DNA of 64,000 nucleotides from Vreelandella titanicae BH1 (GTDB lineage: Bacteria; Pseudomonadota; Gammaproteobacteria; Pseudomonadales; Halomonadaceae): the NCBI RefSeq assembly GCF_000336575.1, contig NZ_AOPO01000010.1:108236-172235 (forward strand), written 5' to 3'. Below, in pieces: positions 54,309-64,000 of this stretch. The number at the start of each line of letters is the position of its first letter. Position 1 is the stretch's first letter. Below the pieces are notes generated by a model. It was not told where the DNA came from, searched no databases, and saw nothing but the letters and a program-made list of their open reading frames with translations. Both the position numbers and the translations under genes were made by a program.

Positions 54309-54674
54309 ATGGCGACACCTGATGCGCTATTAGTGATAATTCGCCACGCGCCCCACAGCTCAAACTGGTTACGTGAAGGGTTAGATGCCGCACTGGTGGC
54401 GGCGGCCTTTGGACAACCCGTGAATTTGCTGTTTATGGGGCAGGGTACAATGGCACTGCTGAAAGAACAGGGCAGTGGTGCGCCGGGGCAAAAAGCCACG
54501 CTGCCCACCATTGATATGTTGGAAATGTATGATATTGACAAGCTTTGGGTGACCGAAGAAGCGCTGCAAGGGATGCATCTATCCGCCGATGCACTGGTAG
54601 AGGGCATCACCCTGATAGCGGATCAGGAAATACCAGGGCTGTTACAGCAGCACACCCAGATACTTAACTTTTAG
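54309..54674 (+). CDS. tusC: Sulfur relay protein TusC
   Basis: A 121-aa DsrF-like subunit of TusBCD. ATG 54309 follows AAGGAG; the earlier ATG at 54291 overlaps tusD. It has no obvious catalytic Cys, as expected for TusC. The family typical segments include LVIIRHAPHSSNWLREGLDA. Confidence 0.9.
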   Translation: MATPDALLVIIRHAPHSSNWLREGLDAALVAAAFGQPVNLLFMGQGTMALLKEQGSGAPGQKATLPTIDMLEMYDIDKLWVTEEALQGMHLSADALVEGITLIADQEIPGLLQQHTQILNF

Positions 54675-54690
54675 GCCTAGTGAGAGAATT

Positions 54691-54981
54691 ATGATCTTAC
54701 ACATCCTCACCAAAGCGCCTGATAGTATTGTCGCTACTCAAATGCAGCAAGCGATAGGGGGGCAGGATGCCGTGCTGCTGATCGAAGAAGCGGTAACAGC
54801 TGCCCTTGATCCCTCCTGGCAGGCATGGCAGCAGTGTCAGTCGCGCATATTCCTTCTATCGGAAGACCTTATAAGCCGCGGGTTTGCCAGCATTGCCACG
54901 GATAATGAGCTGCCCACACTAGAGATGGATGGCTTTGTGGCGCTCACCGAGCAGTATGAAAAGACAGTTACCTGGTACTAA
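54691..54981 (+). CDS. tusB: Sulfur relay protein TusB
   Basis: A 96-aa DsrH-like subunit of TusBCD. It starts MILHILTKAPDS and has the typical VLLIEEAV segment. Its stop is 1 bp before the tusE start. Cys appears only in a variable position (QQCQSR). Confidence 0.88.
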   Translation: MILHILTKAPDSIVATQMQQAIGGQDAVLLIEEAVTAALDPSWQAWQQCQSRIFLLSEDLISRGFASIATDNELPTLEMDGFVALTEQYEKTVTWY

Positions 54982-54982
54982 G

Positions 54983-55333
54983 ATGTCTGACACGAAAATA
55001 TACCGTTATCTTGATTCGCAAAAAAAATATCCACTAGACCCAGAAGGATATCTGGTTAACCAGTCAGAGTGGGACGAATCTGTCGCTCATTTAATGGCTG
55101 AAGAAGAGGGTTTAACACTTACCGCTGAACACTGGGAAGTTATCAAAGTCGTGCGAGCATTTTATCAGCGTTACGAAATGGCTCCGGCGATGCGACCGCT
55201 TGTGAAAGCAACCAAAAACGCACTGGGTGAAGAGAAAGGGCGTTCTATTTACCTGATGCAGCTTTTCCCCGGCAGCCCGGCAAAGCGAATTGCCCGCTTG
55301 GCCGGTTTGCCGAAGCCTACCAACTGCCTATAA
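54983..55333 (+). CDS. tusE: Sulfur relay protein TusE (DsrC-like)
   Basis: A 116-aa DsrC/TusE protein with the conserved C-terminal Cys in PKPTNCL (penultimate position). It takes sulfur from TusBCD and delivers it to MnmA. ATG 54983 is used because it is 1 bp after the tusB stop. The single C-terminal Cys (no second DsrC-type Cys) indicates TusE rather than a sulfur-oxidiser DsrC. Confidence 0.93.
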   Translation: MSDTKIYRYLDSQKKYPLDPEGYLVNQSEWDESVAHLMAEEEGLTLTAEHWEVIKVVRAFYQRYEMAPAMRPLVKATKNALGEEKGRSIYLMQLFPGSPAKRIARLAGLPKPTNCL

Positions 55334-55366
55334 CCCGTGTAAATGGCTCGCTGGTTCTCGAATAGC

Positions 55367-55999
55367 TTAGGCCACATCACCGCGCGTACAGACCGACAAA
55401 ACAACGGCATCGTCTGGACTAGTGGATACCAGTGCATGGCCCATATCACTATCAAAATAGATGCTGTCGCCCTCAGCTAGCACTAATGGGGCGTAAAATT
55501 CGGTGTAGAGCATAATATCGCCATGCAGCACCATCAAAAACTCTTCGCCATCATGGCGTACCCACTGGTGATACTCGTCAAAGCTGCGTGCACGTACGAT
55601 GGTTTTGAAGGGAATCATACGTTTTTGGGCGAGTTGATGGCCCAATAATTCGTGCTCGTACGTGGGCGTGGGGTGCAGTTGCCCTTTGCCTTTACGAGTT
55701 AGATCGCGCCGCCCCATGGTATAACGTTCCCGCTTGGGGGGCGTGAGCAATTGAGGCAAGTCGATGTTGAGCCCGGTAGTGAGTTTTTGCACCACGCTAA
55801 AGGTGGGGGAGACTTGATCGTTCTCAATTTTAGACAGCGTTGAGCGGGCCAGCCCAGTGCGCTGGCTAACCTCTTCCAACGTCCACTGATTAGCGAGACG
55901 AATTTGTTTGAGCCGCTCGCCTAAACGCAACGGCTCAACAAAGGGTTTGCTTCCCGATGCAATACGCAGCGCGGCATGCTCTTCAGTCGTAGCGGTCAT
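55367..55999 (-). CDS. XRE family regulator with C-terminal cupin
   Basis: A 210-aa protein: helix-turn-helix (WTLEEVSQRTGLARSTLSKI, about 39-58) and a cupin sensor domain (HDGEEFLMVLHGD, YFDSDMGH). This group (SutR/PuuR-like) often controls amine, amino-acid or osmolyte genes. It is convergent with tusE, 33 bp apart. The target is not visible from the sequence. Confidence 0.87.
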   Translation of the reverse strand: MTATTEEHAALRIASGSKPFVEPLRLGERLKQIRLANQWTLEEVSQRTGLARSTLSKIENDQVSPTFSVVQKLTTGLNIDLPQLLTPPKRERYTMGRRDLTRKGKGQLHPTPTYEHELLGHQLAQKRMIPFKTIVRARSFDEYHQWVRHDGEEFLMVLHGDIMLYTEFYAPLVLAEGDSIYFDSDMGHALVSTSPDDAVVLSVCTRGDVA

Positions 56000-56121
56000 A
56001 GGTCGTCACATTGGCTGCGTTGTCTAACGGTGCGTGTCTATAGGCGCGCGTAAACGAACATCATATCACAGCAAAGAAGCGGCTAAGAACGGCTGGCAGA
56101 AGCAAGAGCGCTGACGCTTGC

Positions 56122-57063
56122 TTAGGGCACTTCAGCAAACGGCAGCCCCAACAGCGCTTTTAGATGTGCCTCAACGCCACTTGCCAGCGACTTCGGGTTA
56201 TAGCCGCCTTCAAGCACCGATACAATGCGATTATCGGCATACAGGGTGGCGATCTCCATGGCTAGATGGGTAATCCAGTAGAAGTCTTCATCCTCTAAAC
56301 AGATATCCCCCATGGGGTCATCACGGTGAGCGTCGAAACCCGCGGAGAGCATCACCAAGTCAGGTTTAAAGGCGTGCAGGGCAGGTAGCCAGTGGTTTTC
56401 GATGATGCGCCGGAACTCTGGGCCATCGGTGCCCACTTCAAGCGGGGTATTCACAACGTTTTGCCACTCGCTGCGCAAATAACGCCAGGGGTAAAACGGA
56501 TACTGGAAGCTGGTGCAGATCAGTATCTCAGGATCATTTTTAAAGATATCGATGGTGCCATTGCACTGGTGAACATCAAAATCCAGTATAGCGATACGCT
56601 TGGCACCATATTTGGCTCGCGCATGGGCCGCCCCCACGGCGATATTATTGTAAAAACAGAATCCCATCGCGTCGCTGGCTTCCGCATGGTGGCCTGGTGG
56701 TCTAACCGCACAAAAGACGTTATCCGCCTGACGCTTAAATACCTGATCTACCCCACGAATAACCGCTCCCGCTGCAACCCGTGCGGCTTGTAAGCTGTCA
56801 GGATTCATCATGGTATCGCTATCTAGCGTAACGATGCCTTCGGTGGGCAAGCACTTCTCTAGGGAGCGCAAATGGCGCAAGGGGTGTACTCTGGCAAGAG
56901 ACTCCTCGCAGGCTGCCTTGGCATCGGCCTGCATGGTTTGCTGTAATAACCCAACAAGCGATAGGCGAGCGCGAATAGCCTCCAGACGCTGAGGGCTTTC
57001 AGGATGCTCCGGCCCCATGTGGTGCAATGAGCAGTCTGGGTGGGTAAGGTAGGCGGTAATCAT
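56122..57063 (-). CDS. Histone deacetylase family protein (acetyl-amine or acetyl-lysine hydrolase)
   Basis: A 313-aa arginase/deacetylase-fold zinc hydrolase. Motifs are RPPGHHAE, DFDVHQCNG (zinc Asp and His kept, but the usual HHGNG reads HQCNG) and SAGFDAHRDDP (zinc Asp). It would remove acetyl groups from lysines or small amines. It is divergent from the Pat-type acetyltransferase with 103 bp between starts, which suggests paired control of acetylation. Confidence 0.88.
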   Translation of the reverse strand: MITAYLTHPDCSLHHMGPEHPESPQRLEAIRARLSLVGLLQQTMQADAKAACEESLARVHPLRHLRSLEKCLPTEGIVTLDSDTMMNPDSLQAARVAAGAVIRGVDQVFKRQADNVFCAVRPPGHHAEASDAMGFCFYNNIAVGAAHARAKYGAKRIAILDFDVHQCNGTIDIFKNDPEILICTSFQYPFYPWRYLRSEWQNVVNTPLEVGTDGPEFRRIIENHWLPALHAFKPDLVMLSAGFDAHRDDPMGDICLEDEDFYWITHLAMEIATLYADNRIVSVLEGGYNPKSLASGVEAHLKALLGLPFAEVP

Positions 57064-57166
57064 TCCAACGCTCCATTATCATTGATGCCACCTTAATCGC
57101 CTTCAGGGCCTGGGCGACAGTGTCAATAAGTCGTACAGCCGCGATTCATGTCAGGGGAGACGCATT

Positions 57167-59914
57167 TTGAGTACGCGCTTTTTACACCATTTTTTCGAAC
57201 CTCGCACACTAGCGGTGTTTGGCGCCTCTGAAAAACCCGCGTCGTTGGGCGGTCTAGTGCTGAGAAATATTCAGGAGGGTGGCTTTAAAGGGCCGCTCTG
57301 GGCAGTCAATCTAAAAGGCTACTCCCAAGTCTTCGGTGTGCCGTGCGTCAGCCGCGTAAGCGAGCTACCCGAAGTGCCCGACTTAGCCGTGGTCTGCTCG
57401 CCGATTGAAGGTGTGCCTAGCCTGATTAAAAAGCTTGGGCAATACGGTGTCAAAGCGGCCCTGGTGCTCTCGGGCGGGGCTTACCTGGATCGAGATAAAG
57501 GCAATCAGGGTTCCATTCGCGAACGAATGTTGAGTGCGGCACGCGTCTCGGGTATTCGTGTACTCGGCCCCGAGTGCATGGGGCTAATTGTACCGGGCAA
57601 AAAGCTTAACGCCTCTTACGCCAGTCAGCCGGTGAAAGCGGGCCGCGTCGCTTACCTGGGCCAGTCCGGCATGCTGGCCAATGCGATGATTGATTGGGCC
57701 GCCGGGCGTGATGTGGGCTTTTCGCACTTGATAACCGTTGGCGACAGTGTCGATGTGCTATTGCCAGACCTGATCGATTACGTTAATCAATTCTCGCCCG
57801 CTCAGGCCATTATGCTGCACCTTGAGCGAATCAGCGACGCCCAGCACTTTATGACCGCCGTGCGTGATGCATCACGTAATCGTCTGGTACTGGCAATAAA
57901 AAGCGGCCGCACCCCAGAATCGGATATATCCGGCATGTCACCCACGCCTGGGATTGCTAACCGTGACGTGGTGTTTGATGCCGCTTTTGCTCGGGCAGGG
58001 GTGGTGCGGGTAAATGATTCCGATGAGCTGCTTGATGCGCTGGAAACCCTGTCGCGCATGAAACCCCTGAAGGGCGATCGTCTGGCCATTGTCTCTAACG
58101 GTTTAGGGCCCGCCATGCTGGCGATCGATAAGCTGATTAGCGCGGGCGGTAAATTGGCTGAATTTAGCGACGAAACCCAGGCAGCGCTGCACCGTAGCGA
58201 GGTCGATATGAGCAAGCCGGGCGAGAACCCGGTGGATCTGGGCGGCAATGCCTCGCCCGAGCGGTTTGTCCAAGCGCTGGAGATTGTCGCTGCTGACGCC
58301 AACGTGGATGCAGTACTCGTGGTACACGCGCCTACCCGGATGGCGCCATCGCTGGTCACTGCCCAGGCGCTGATCGATAACCGCAAGAAGTTCCGCCGCA
58401 ACCTGCTCACCAGCTGGATGGGCTTAAAAGAAGCGCTCAATGCTCGCCATATCTGCAATTTAGCCGGGATTCCAACCTATATTTCACCTGAAAAAGCCGT
58501 TAAGGCGTTTATGCATATGGTGATTTATCAGCGCGTTCAAGCGCTGCTGCAGGAGATCCCGCCCAGCCTGCCGTTTTCCACTAGCCCGGAAATACGCGCC
58601 CAGTGCCGTACGCTGATTAAGCAGGCAAAAGAGCAGGGCAGGCAAACCTTGACCCACTCAGAAACGGCCCAAGTGCTTGAAGCCTATGGCATTCCCACGG
58701 CGCCCAGCGTCTATTTGGCCACCCCCGATGAAGCGCTTGCCCGCGCTGCGGAGATCCCTGGCACCAAAGCGCTGAAAGTGGTTCATGAAGGCAACTGTCG
58801 CCCTTATCGCTACCGCAAGCATCCGCATAAAATTTCAGCGGGCTTGCTACAGGATTTGGACACGCCCGAACAGGTGGCGGATGGGGTTCGCCAGCTAGGC
58901 GAGAAGGTCGCTGAGAAATTTCCCGAGTACGCGATCCGCGAGTACTGTTTGCAGCCCATGCAGCGTGGCAAGCACTCAATGCAGATTTGTGCCGGTATTA
59001 CCCGTGACCCTGTCTTCGGCCCACTTATCGTCTTTGGCATCGGCGGCTATAAGGTCAACGTGCTGGCTGACCGCCAGGTGGCGTTGCCGCCGCTCAACAT
59101 GAGCCTGGCCGCCGATGTGGTAGGAAGAACCCACGCCGCCTCATTAATTCGTGAACACTCCGCCGACCCAGAGCGTGACATTCAGCATTTATGCCAAATG
59201 CTGGTCAAACTATCGCAAATGGCCTCCGATCTAAGCGATCTACGGGGTCTGGAAGTAAATCCTCTGCTGCTGAATCGTGACGGTATGGTCGCCGTCGATT
59301 TCGCCCTGGATCTTGGTTCGCCATCGCGCTTTGCGATCATGCCGTACCCTGAAGAGCTGCGTGAATGGGTGACGCTGAAAAACGGCTGGCAGGTCGAGGT
59401 AAGGCCTATTCGTGCCGAAGATGCCCATTTGATTACCACCTTCCATCGCCAGCTCTCGGAAGAGAGTATTCGTTTCCGCTACTTCCACAATAAGTCCAAT
59501 TTAACTCAGCGCGACCTGTCGATCCTGTCGCATATCAATTACGACCGTCAGATGGCGTTTATCGCGGAATATTTAGGCGATGAGGGCAGCAAAGAGATGC
59601 TTGGGGTGGTGCGGGTATGGAATGACCCGGACAATATTCGTACCGAGTTCTCGGTCATTATTCGTGATGACCTTCAAGGGCTGGGCATTGGCAGCCTGCT
59701 AATGAAGAAGATGATCGATTACTGCACGAACATCGGCACTCTGGAAATGGTCGGCAAAATTATGGTCGATAACCATCCAATGCGGGCGCTAATGAAACAC
59801 TTAGGCTTTAAATGCCGCTACAACATGGAGGAGCAAGTGATTGATGCCGTGCTGCGTCTCAACGAGCCCGAAAGTGAATGGCAGCGGCACCGCCTTGAGA
59901 GCCTACCGGATTAG
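57167..59914 (+). CDS. Pat/PatZ-type protein acetyltransferase (GNAT fused to acyl-CoA synthetase-like domain)
   Basis: A 915-aa cytosolic protein. It has a CoA-binding and ligase-like part (about 1-460), an ATP-grasp part (about 490-700), and a C-terminal GNAT domain (about 735-900, acetyl-CoA loop DDLQGLGIGSLLM). It resembles E. coli PatZ (YfiQ) and Salmonella Pat, which acetylate acetyl-CoA synthetase. In the ligase part the region TPGIANRDVVFDAAF lacks the phosphoryl His of true ADP-forming synthetases, as is usual in this family. Translation begins with TTG 57167 after GGGAG. It is divergent from a deacetylase gene. Confidence 0.9.
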   Translation: MSTRFLHHFFEPRTLAVFGASEKPASLGGLVLRNIQEGGFKGPLWAVNLKGYSQVFGVPCVSRVSELPEVPDLAVVCSPIEGVPSLIKKLGQYGVKAALVLSGGAYLDRDKGNQGSIRERMLSAARVSGIRVLGPECMGLIVPGKKLNASYASQPVKAGRVAYLGQSGMLANAMIDWAAGRDVGFSHLITVGDSVDVLLPDLIDYVNQFSPAQAIMLHLERISDAQHFMTAVRDASRNRLVLAIKSGRTPESDISGMSPTPGIANRDVVFDAAFARAGVVRVNDSDELLDALETLSRMKPLKGDRLAIVSNGLGPAMLAIDKLISAGGKLAEFSDETQAALHRSEVDMSKPGENPVDLGGNASPERFVQALEIVAADANVDAVLVVHAPTRMAPSLVTAQALIDNRKKFRRNLLTSWMGLKEALNARHICNLAGIPTYISPEKAVKAFMHMVIYQRVQALLQEIPPSLPFSTSPEIRAQCRTLIKQAKEQGRQTLTHSETAQVLEAYGIPTAPSVYLATPDEALARAAEIPGTKALKVVHEGNCRPYRYRKHPHKISAGLLQDLDTPEQVADGVRQLGEKVAEKFPEYAIREYCLQPMQRGKHSMQICAGITRDPVFGPLIVFGIGGYKVNVLADRQVALPPLNMSLAADVVGRTHAASLIREHSADPERDIQHLCQMLVKLSQMASDLSDLRGLEVNPLLLNRDGMVAVDFALDLGSPSRFAIMPYPEELREWVTLKNGWQVEVRPIRAEDAHLITTFHRQLSEESIRFRYFHNKSNLTQRDLSILSHINYDRQMAFIAEYLGDEGSKEMLGVVRVWNDPDNIRTEFSVIIRDDLQGLGIGSLLMKKMIDYCTNIGTLEMVGKIMVDNHPMRALMKHLGFKCRYNMEEQVIDAVLRLNEPESEWQRHRLESLPD

Positions 59915-59940
59915 GCATTTGAAAAGCTTTAAAAACGATA

Positions 59941-59970
59941 AGGCCTGCGTATAAAACACAGGCCTAAATT
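59941..59970. terminator. Bidirectional terminator between pat and pdxH
   Basis: AGGCCTG (59941-59947) and CAGGCCT (59959-59965) form a 7-bp stem with an 11-nt loop. The flanks are AT-rich on both sides (AAATT on one and TTATCG on the other), so it may serve both converging genes. Confidence 0.6.
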
Positions 59971-59988
59971 GTGAACTTGTTGCTGACG

Positions 59989-60633
59989 TTATGGCGCCAT
60001 GCGGAAACGGCCCCATTCACCGCCGTCACGACGCTCAAAGCGTAGGCGGTCATGTAGGCGACTAGGCTGACCCTGCCAAAACTCGATCATTTCCGGCGTG
60101 ACACGATAGCCCCCCCAGTGGATCGGGCGGGGAATATCCTGGCCATCATAGGCTTGCTCAAAGCGCTTTTGGCGCTCTTCGATCCAGTTACGGTCGGGAA
60201 TCACTACACTTTGAGTCGCAATCCATGCGCCCAATTGGCTACCCCGAGGTCGGCTGGCAAAGTACTCATCAGACTCATCGGCTGAAACCTGCTCAACGGG
60301 GCCTTCTATGCGTACCTGCCGTGAAAGCGAAGGCCACCAGAAGGTCATGGCCGCGAAGGGCACATTGCTCAGCTCGCTCCCCTTATGACTATGGTAATTG
60401 GTGTAAAAAACCATGCCGCGCTCATCAAATCCCTTTAACAGCACCACCCGCGCGTGAGGGCGGCCTTGGCTATCTACGGTGGCTAGTGTCATGGCGTTGC
60501 CATCTTTGCCCTCTTTTTCCAGGGCAAGGCTAAACCACTCATCGAATAGCACGAATGGATCGTCGGGTGTCTGGGACTCATCAAGCCTGCCGCCTTCATA
60601 ATCACGCCTGATATCGGCTATGTTACGTGTCAT
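59989..60633 (-). CDS. pdxH: Pyridoxamine/pyridoxine 5'-phosphate oxidase
   Basis: A 214-aa FMN enzyme making pyridoxal 5'-phosphate. Family marks are ARVVLLKGFDERG, YTNYHSHKG, RQVRIEGPVE and the end LHDRLRFERRDGGEWGRFRMAP-like, closely matching PdxH. The length is normal for the family (about 215 aa). Confidence 0.95.
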   Translation of the reverse strand: MTRNIADIRRDYEGGRLDESQTPDDPFVLFDEWFSLALEKEGKDGNAMTLATVDSQGRPHARVVLLKGFDERGMVFYTNYHSHKGSELSNVPFAAMTFWWPSLSRQVRIEGPVEQVSADESDEYFASRPRGSQLGAWIATQSVVIPDRNWIEERQKRFEQAYDGQDIPRPIHWGGYRVTPEMIEFWQGQPSRLHDRLRFERRDGGEWGRFRMAP

Positions 60634-60868
60634 CGAATACTTCTCCCTGGAGTTTCATCCATGTTCGCCGGTCTGTCTTTAAAGCTCAAGTGACCGACAT
60701 CAATGGATGTTTAATGCGTTGACTCACTGCTTATATTTTCGGCGGTGTTGCGACTAACCGTTACGACTGACGATTGCGGCTAACTGTCTCGCATTCTATG
60801 AGAAAGGCTCAATTAATGCGAAGCTATCTCACCACTGGGGGCTCATCACTGCTGAGAGAGGACATGTT

Positions 60869-61555
60869 ATGCGCGACAAGGTAGCGATTGAGGTATGGGA
60901 TGGCTGGCTTCGCCTGTTTCACTGGGGGTTAGTGGCGGCGGTGTTGATTTCATTTTATACCACCAAGACTAGCGGAGCGCCTTTCCTATTTCCAATTGAA
61001 GTGCATGCCCAAGCGGGCTACCTCATAATCGGACTACTCGTTTTCCGATGGCTGTGGGGCCTACTGGGGAGCGTGTATGCGAGATTTAAAACGTTTTTAT
61101 ATCCACCCGTTGAAACAGTTGCTTATTCCCAATTGCTGATAAAGCGTCGGCCCAGCGCTTATGCCAGCCATAATCCGCTAGGCGGGTGGATGGTACTGCT
61201 GATGCTGCTTTCGCTTAGTTTCCAAGCCGTGAGTGGCCTGTTTTTAAGTGACGATATCTTTTTTCAGGCGCCGCTCTATGGCGTATTTGGCGATGGGGTA
61301 GGTGGCCAGCTTAGAACCCTGCATCAACTCAATAGTGATCTACTCATCATTCTAATCGGTCTGCACCTGGCTGGCTTGATCGCACATCGGCTGCTAGGTG
61401 AACCGCTAGTAGCAGCAATGCTGGTAGGTACCAAGCGCTTTCGCCAGCAGCCAGTCGATGCGCGTAACGAACCGTATAATGTTGCCACGCTGCGTTTACG
61501 TGCCATCGGCAGTTTATTTATTGCTGCTGGCGTCGTCCTATGGCTGTGGTTTTAA
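60869..61555 (+). CDS. Cytochrome b561 family protein
   Basis: A 228-aa inner-membrane protein with four hydrophobic helices and His residues at H18 (LFHWG), H46 (EVHAQAGY), and in RTLHQLNS and LHLAGLIAH, suited to ligate two b hemes. It probably transfers electrons from quinol. It has its own leader and stands alone; its redox partner is not evident. Confidence 0.86.
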   Translation: MRDKVAIEVWDGWLRLFHWGLVAAVLISFYTTKTSGAPFLFPIEVHAQAGYLIIGLLVFRWLWGLLGSVYARFKTFLYPPVETVAYSQLLIKRRPSAYASHNPLGGWMVLLMLLSLSFQAVSGLFLSDDIFFQAPLYGVFGDGVGGQLRTLHQLNSDLLIILIGLHLAGLIAHRLLGEPLVAAMLVGTKRFRQQPVDARNEPYNVATLRLRAIGSLFIAAGVVLWLWF

Positions 61556-61566
61556 AGCACTTGTTT

Positions 61567-62609
<1,043 letters not shown>

Positions 62610-62677
62610 TCATAAAAGCTGTCCTGGCAATAGAGGCTTTGCATGAGGGTTTTGCAAAATAGGGCACAGCATGGTGT

Positions 62678-63148
62678 CTATGGTATCAGAGCGAACGGGA
62701 AATCCGCGTGCTGTACAAACGTATTTTGTTGCTCAGGTAAACGCAGGTAGACCCAGGCCCGGGTACCATCGTCGAGGGTTATTGTCCTGCGCTCGTAACG
62801 AACCCCCAGGCGTTCGTAGCGATCAAGGCGAGACAGCTCGTCGGCATCCACTCGTAACAGTAGGCCCTTAACGTTGCTCCCCGGCTGGGGTGAAAGGTCG
62901 AGACCGTTGCGTTGGTACCCCGCTAGCACCGCATCTTTAGGGGCACCGAAACTTCCCATGACCACTAAGCGAACGGGGGCATAGCGTAGCGTGCCATACA
63001 CAAAGACCTGATGGGTTCGCTGTTCGATAGTAGGAAGATCGTCAGGTCGGTCATAAAACCACGGGCTCAGCATGGTTAACCAGAGCCACCCGGCTAGGCT
63101 AAGCAGCCCCACACCGCTTAAAATCAAAAGGCGTTTTAGCCAAACCAT
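62678..63148 (-). CDS. Membrane-anchored gamma-glutamylcyclotransferase-like (AIG2) protein
   Basis: A 156-aa protein with an N-terminal membrane segment (LLILSGVGLLSLAGWLWLTM) and then an AIG2/GGCT domain (VFVYGTLRYAPVRLVV, DRYERLGVRYERRTITLDDG). The Glu of the YERL motif may be the catalytic acid. ATG 63148 has a weak ribosome site; a longer start at 63247 is possible. Substrate unknown. Confidence 0.78.
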   Translation of the reverse strand: MVWLKRLLILSGVGLLSLAGWLWLTMLSPWFYDRPDDLPTIEQRTHQVFVYGTLRYAPVRLVVMGSFGAPKDAVLAGYQRNGLDLSPQPGSNVKGLLLRVDADELSRLDRYERLGVRYERRTITLDDGTRAWVYLRLPEQQNTFVQHADFPFALIP

Positions 63149-63365
63149 TTTAATCACACCAGGGCGCCTCGCAATGTAGGATGAGAATATGAATGGGGCG
63201 ATAAAAAAACGGACGTTTAGCTTGTCGCTACAGGCAGAGGATGACAAGTTCTATGTTATCGACTGTATGAATCTGCTTAAGCAAACTACCCAGGTTTGCT
63301 AGGCTATGTTGGTAAAGCCTGCATGTAAAATAGGTGCTCATTAGAACCTGCCGTAGGAGCCTGCA

Positions 63366-63956
63366 ATGAATCAGCCGCTTCGTGATGATCTGGATTTTCG
63401 TGCTCTCGTAGGTGATGTGAAACCTTTGCCACCGAGAAATCGTGCTGACCCAGGCGCTAATCGCAAAAGCCCCTCAGAATCCCAGTTGGCTCGGCGGGAG
63501 TGGGCAGAGGAAGAGATGGGGGCACGCAACTTTCTGTCCGACGACTTTGTCGATCTGCTGCCCCCCTTTGATCCCATGGAGTATCGCCGCGAGGGCATTC
63601 AGCAGGGTGTAGTCGATAAATTAAAGCACGGGGGCTATAGCGTTCAGTCGCAGCTCCACTTGCTTCGGCGCCCATTAACAGAGTGTCGCCGTATGCTGTT
63701 TCCCTTTATTCAAGAAGCCTACGCCCACGATTTACGCTCCGTTATGATCGTGCATGGCCGCGGGCGAGAGATTGATAGCCCCGCCAACGTACTGCGTTCA
63801 TACCTGGCCAAGTGGCTATGCCAGTTTGAGGAAGTGCAGGCGTACGTCTCCGCACAGCCTTCGGAAGGTGGGTTGGGCGCGACCTGGGTAATGCTACGTA
63901 AAAGCGATCGCGCCAAAGCCAATAACCGTGAGCGCCAGCAGAAACGGCGGGGGTGA
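63366..63956 (+). CDS. Smr domain protein
   Basis: A 196-aa cytosolic protein with a basic N-terminus and C-terminus and a Smr domain in the second half (HLLRRPLTECRRML, VMIVHGRGREIDSP). Smr domains cut or bind nucleic acids; E. coli relatives are SmrA (YdaL) and SmrB (YfcN). The typical HGRG motif is present. Confidence 0.88.
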   Translation: MNQPLRDDLDFRALVGDVKPLPPRNRADPGANRKSPSESQLARREWAEEEMGARNFLSDDFVDLLPPFDPMEYRREGIQQGVVDKLKHGGYSVQSQLHLLRRPLTECRRMLFPFIQEAYAHDLRSVMIVHGRGREIDSPANVLRSYLAKWLCQFEEVQAYVSAQPSEGGLGATWVMLRKSDRAKANNRERQQKRRG

Positions 63957-64000
63957 CGGTTTAATAATAGAGCCAGTCACAAATAAAAAGGGCAGCCGAA

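Overview
The window looks like chromosomal DNA of a halophilic gammaproteobacterium of the Halomonas/Vreelandella type. The evidence is protein-level resemblance: a BCCT osmolyte transporter, TRAP-free tricarboxylate (TctCBA) uptake, TusDCBE, PdxH, WrbA, a Pat-type acetyltransferase and many compact housekeeping genes with Shine-Dalgarno sites. This assignment is inference; no rRNA or tRNA gene was seen.

Layout. (1) 1-13.7 kb is sulfur-centred: a tetrathionate reductase operon ttrB-ttrC-ttrA (ttrA runs off the left edge) behind an FNR-like site; an exported rhodanese / DsrE-like / DUF2892 operon; an Lrp regulator facing a LysE exporter; and a five-gene run peroxiredoxin - Blh persulfide dioxygenase - DUF442 phosphatase-like - SulP transporter - dihydrolipoamide-dehydrogenase-like flavoprotein. 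(2) 13.7-22.8 kb holds a decayed ORF, a broken antitoxin gene, and a pentitol/pentose island: LacI regulator, ABC importer, two short-chain dehydrogenases (L-xylulose-reductase-like and ribitol-dehydrogenase-like) and transaldolase, plus fragments of a xylulokinase and of a transketolase. Two promoters of the island share a palindromic operator and an upstream box at fixed spacing, so they look co-regulated. (3) About 22.9-35.7 kb is a prophage remnant without integrase, capsid or tail genes. Early genes (phosphatase, VRR-NUC, late-regulator-like) lie on the left and a broken endolysin and terminase fragment on the right. Between them sits cargo: a TrlF-like PHP-ATPase split by a frameshift, then AT-rich genes of unknown function (two restriction-endonuclease-like proteins, a HEPN/zinc-ribbon protein, a membrane protein), with two integron attC-like sites. 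(4) 35.7-40.4 kb is a GntR-controlled TctCBA importer facing an amidohydrolase across a perfect 16-bp palindrome. (5) 40.5-64 kb is mixed core genome: TelA pair, ATP-grasp enzyme, DUF1326/DUF2182 with a STAND-like ATPase/winged-helix regulator, BCCT, a K+ channel, small membrane proteins, BI-1, TusDCBE, a XRE-cupin regulator, a histone-deacetylase-family protein divergent from Pat, PdxH, cytochrome b561, WrbA and an Smr protein.

How the parts fit. The sulfur genes would let the cell respire tetrathionate when oxygen is low and handle sulfane sulfur, with TusDCBE passing persulfide sulfur to tRNA. The pentitol island probably imports a pentitol and oxidises it to a ketopentose, but its own kinase and transketolase are lost, so it would depend on enzymes encoded elsewhere. 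The prophage cargo is the region most likely to hold something undescribed.
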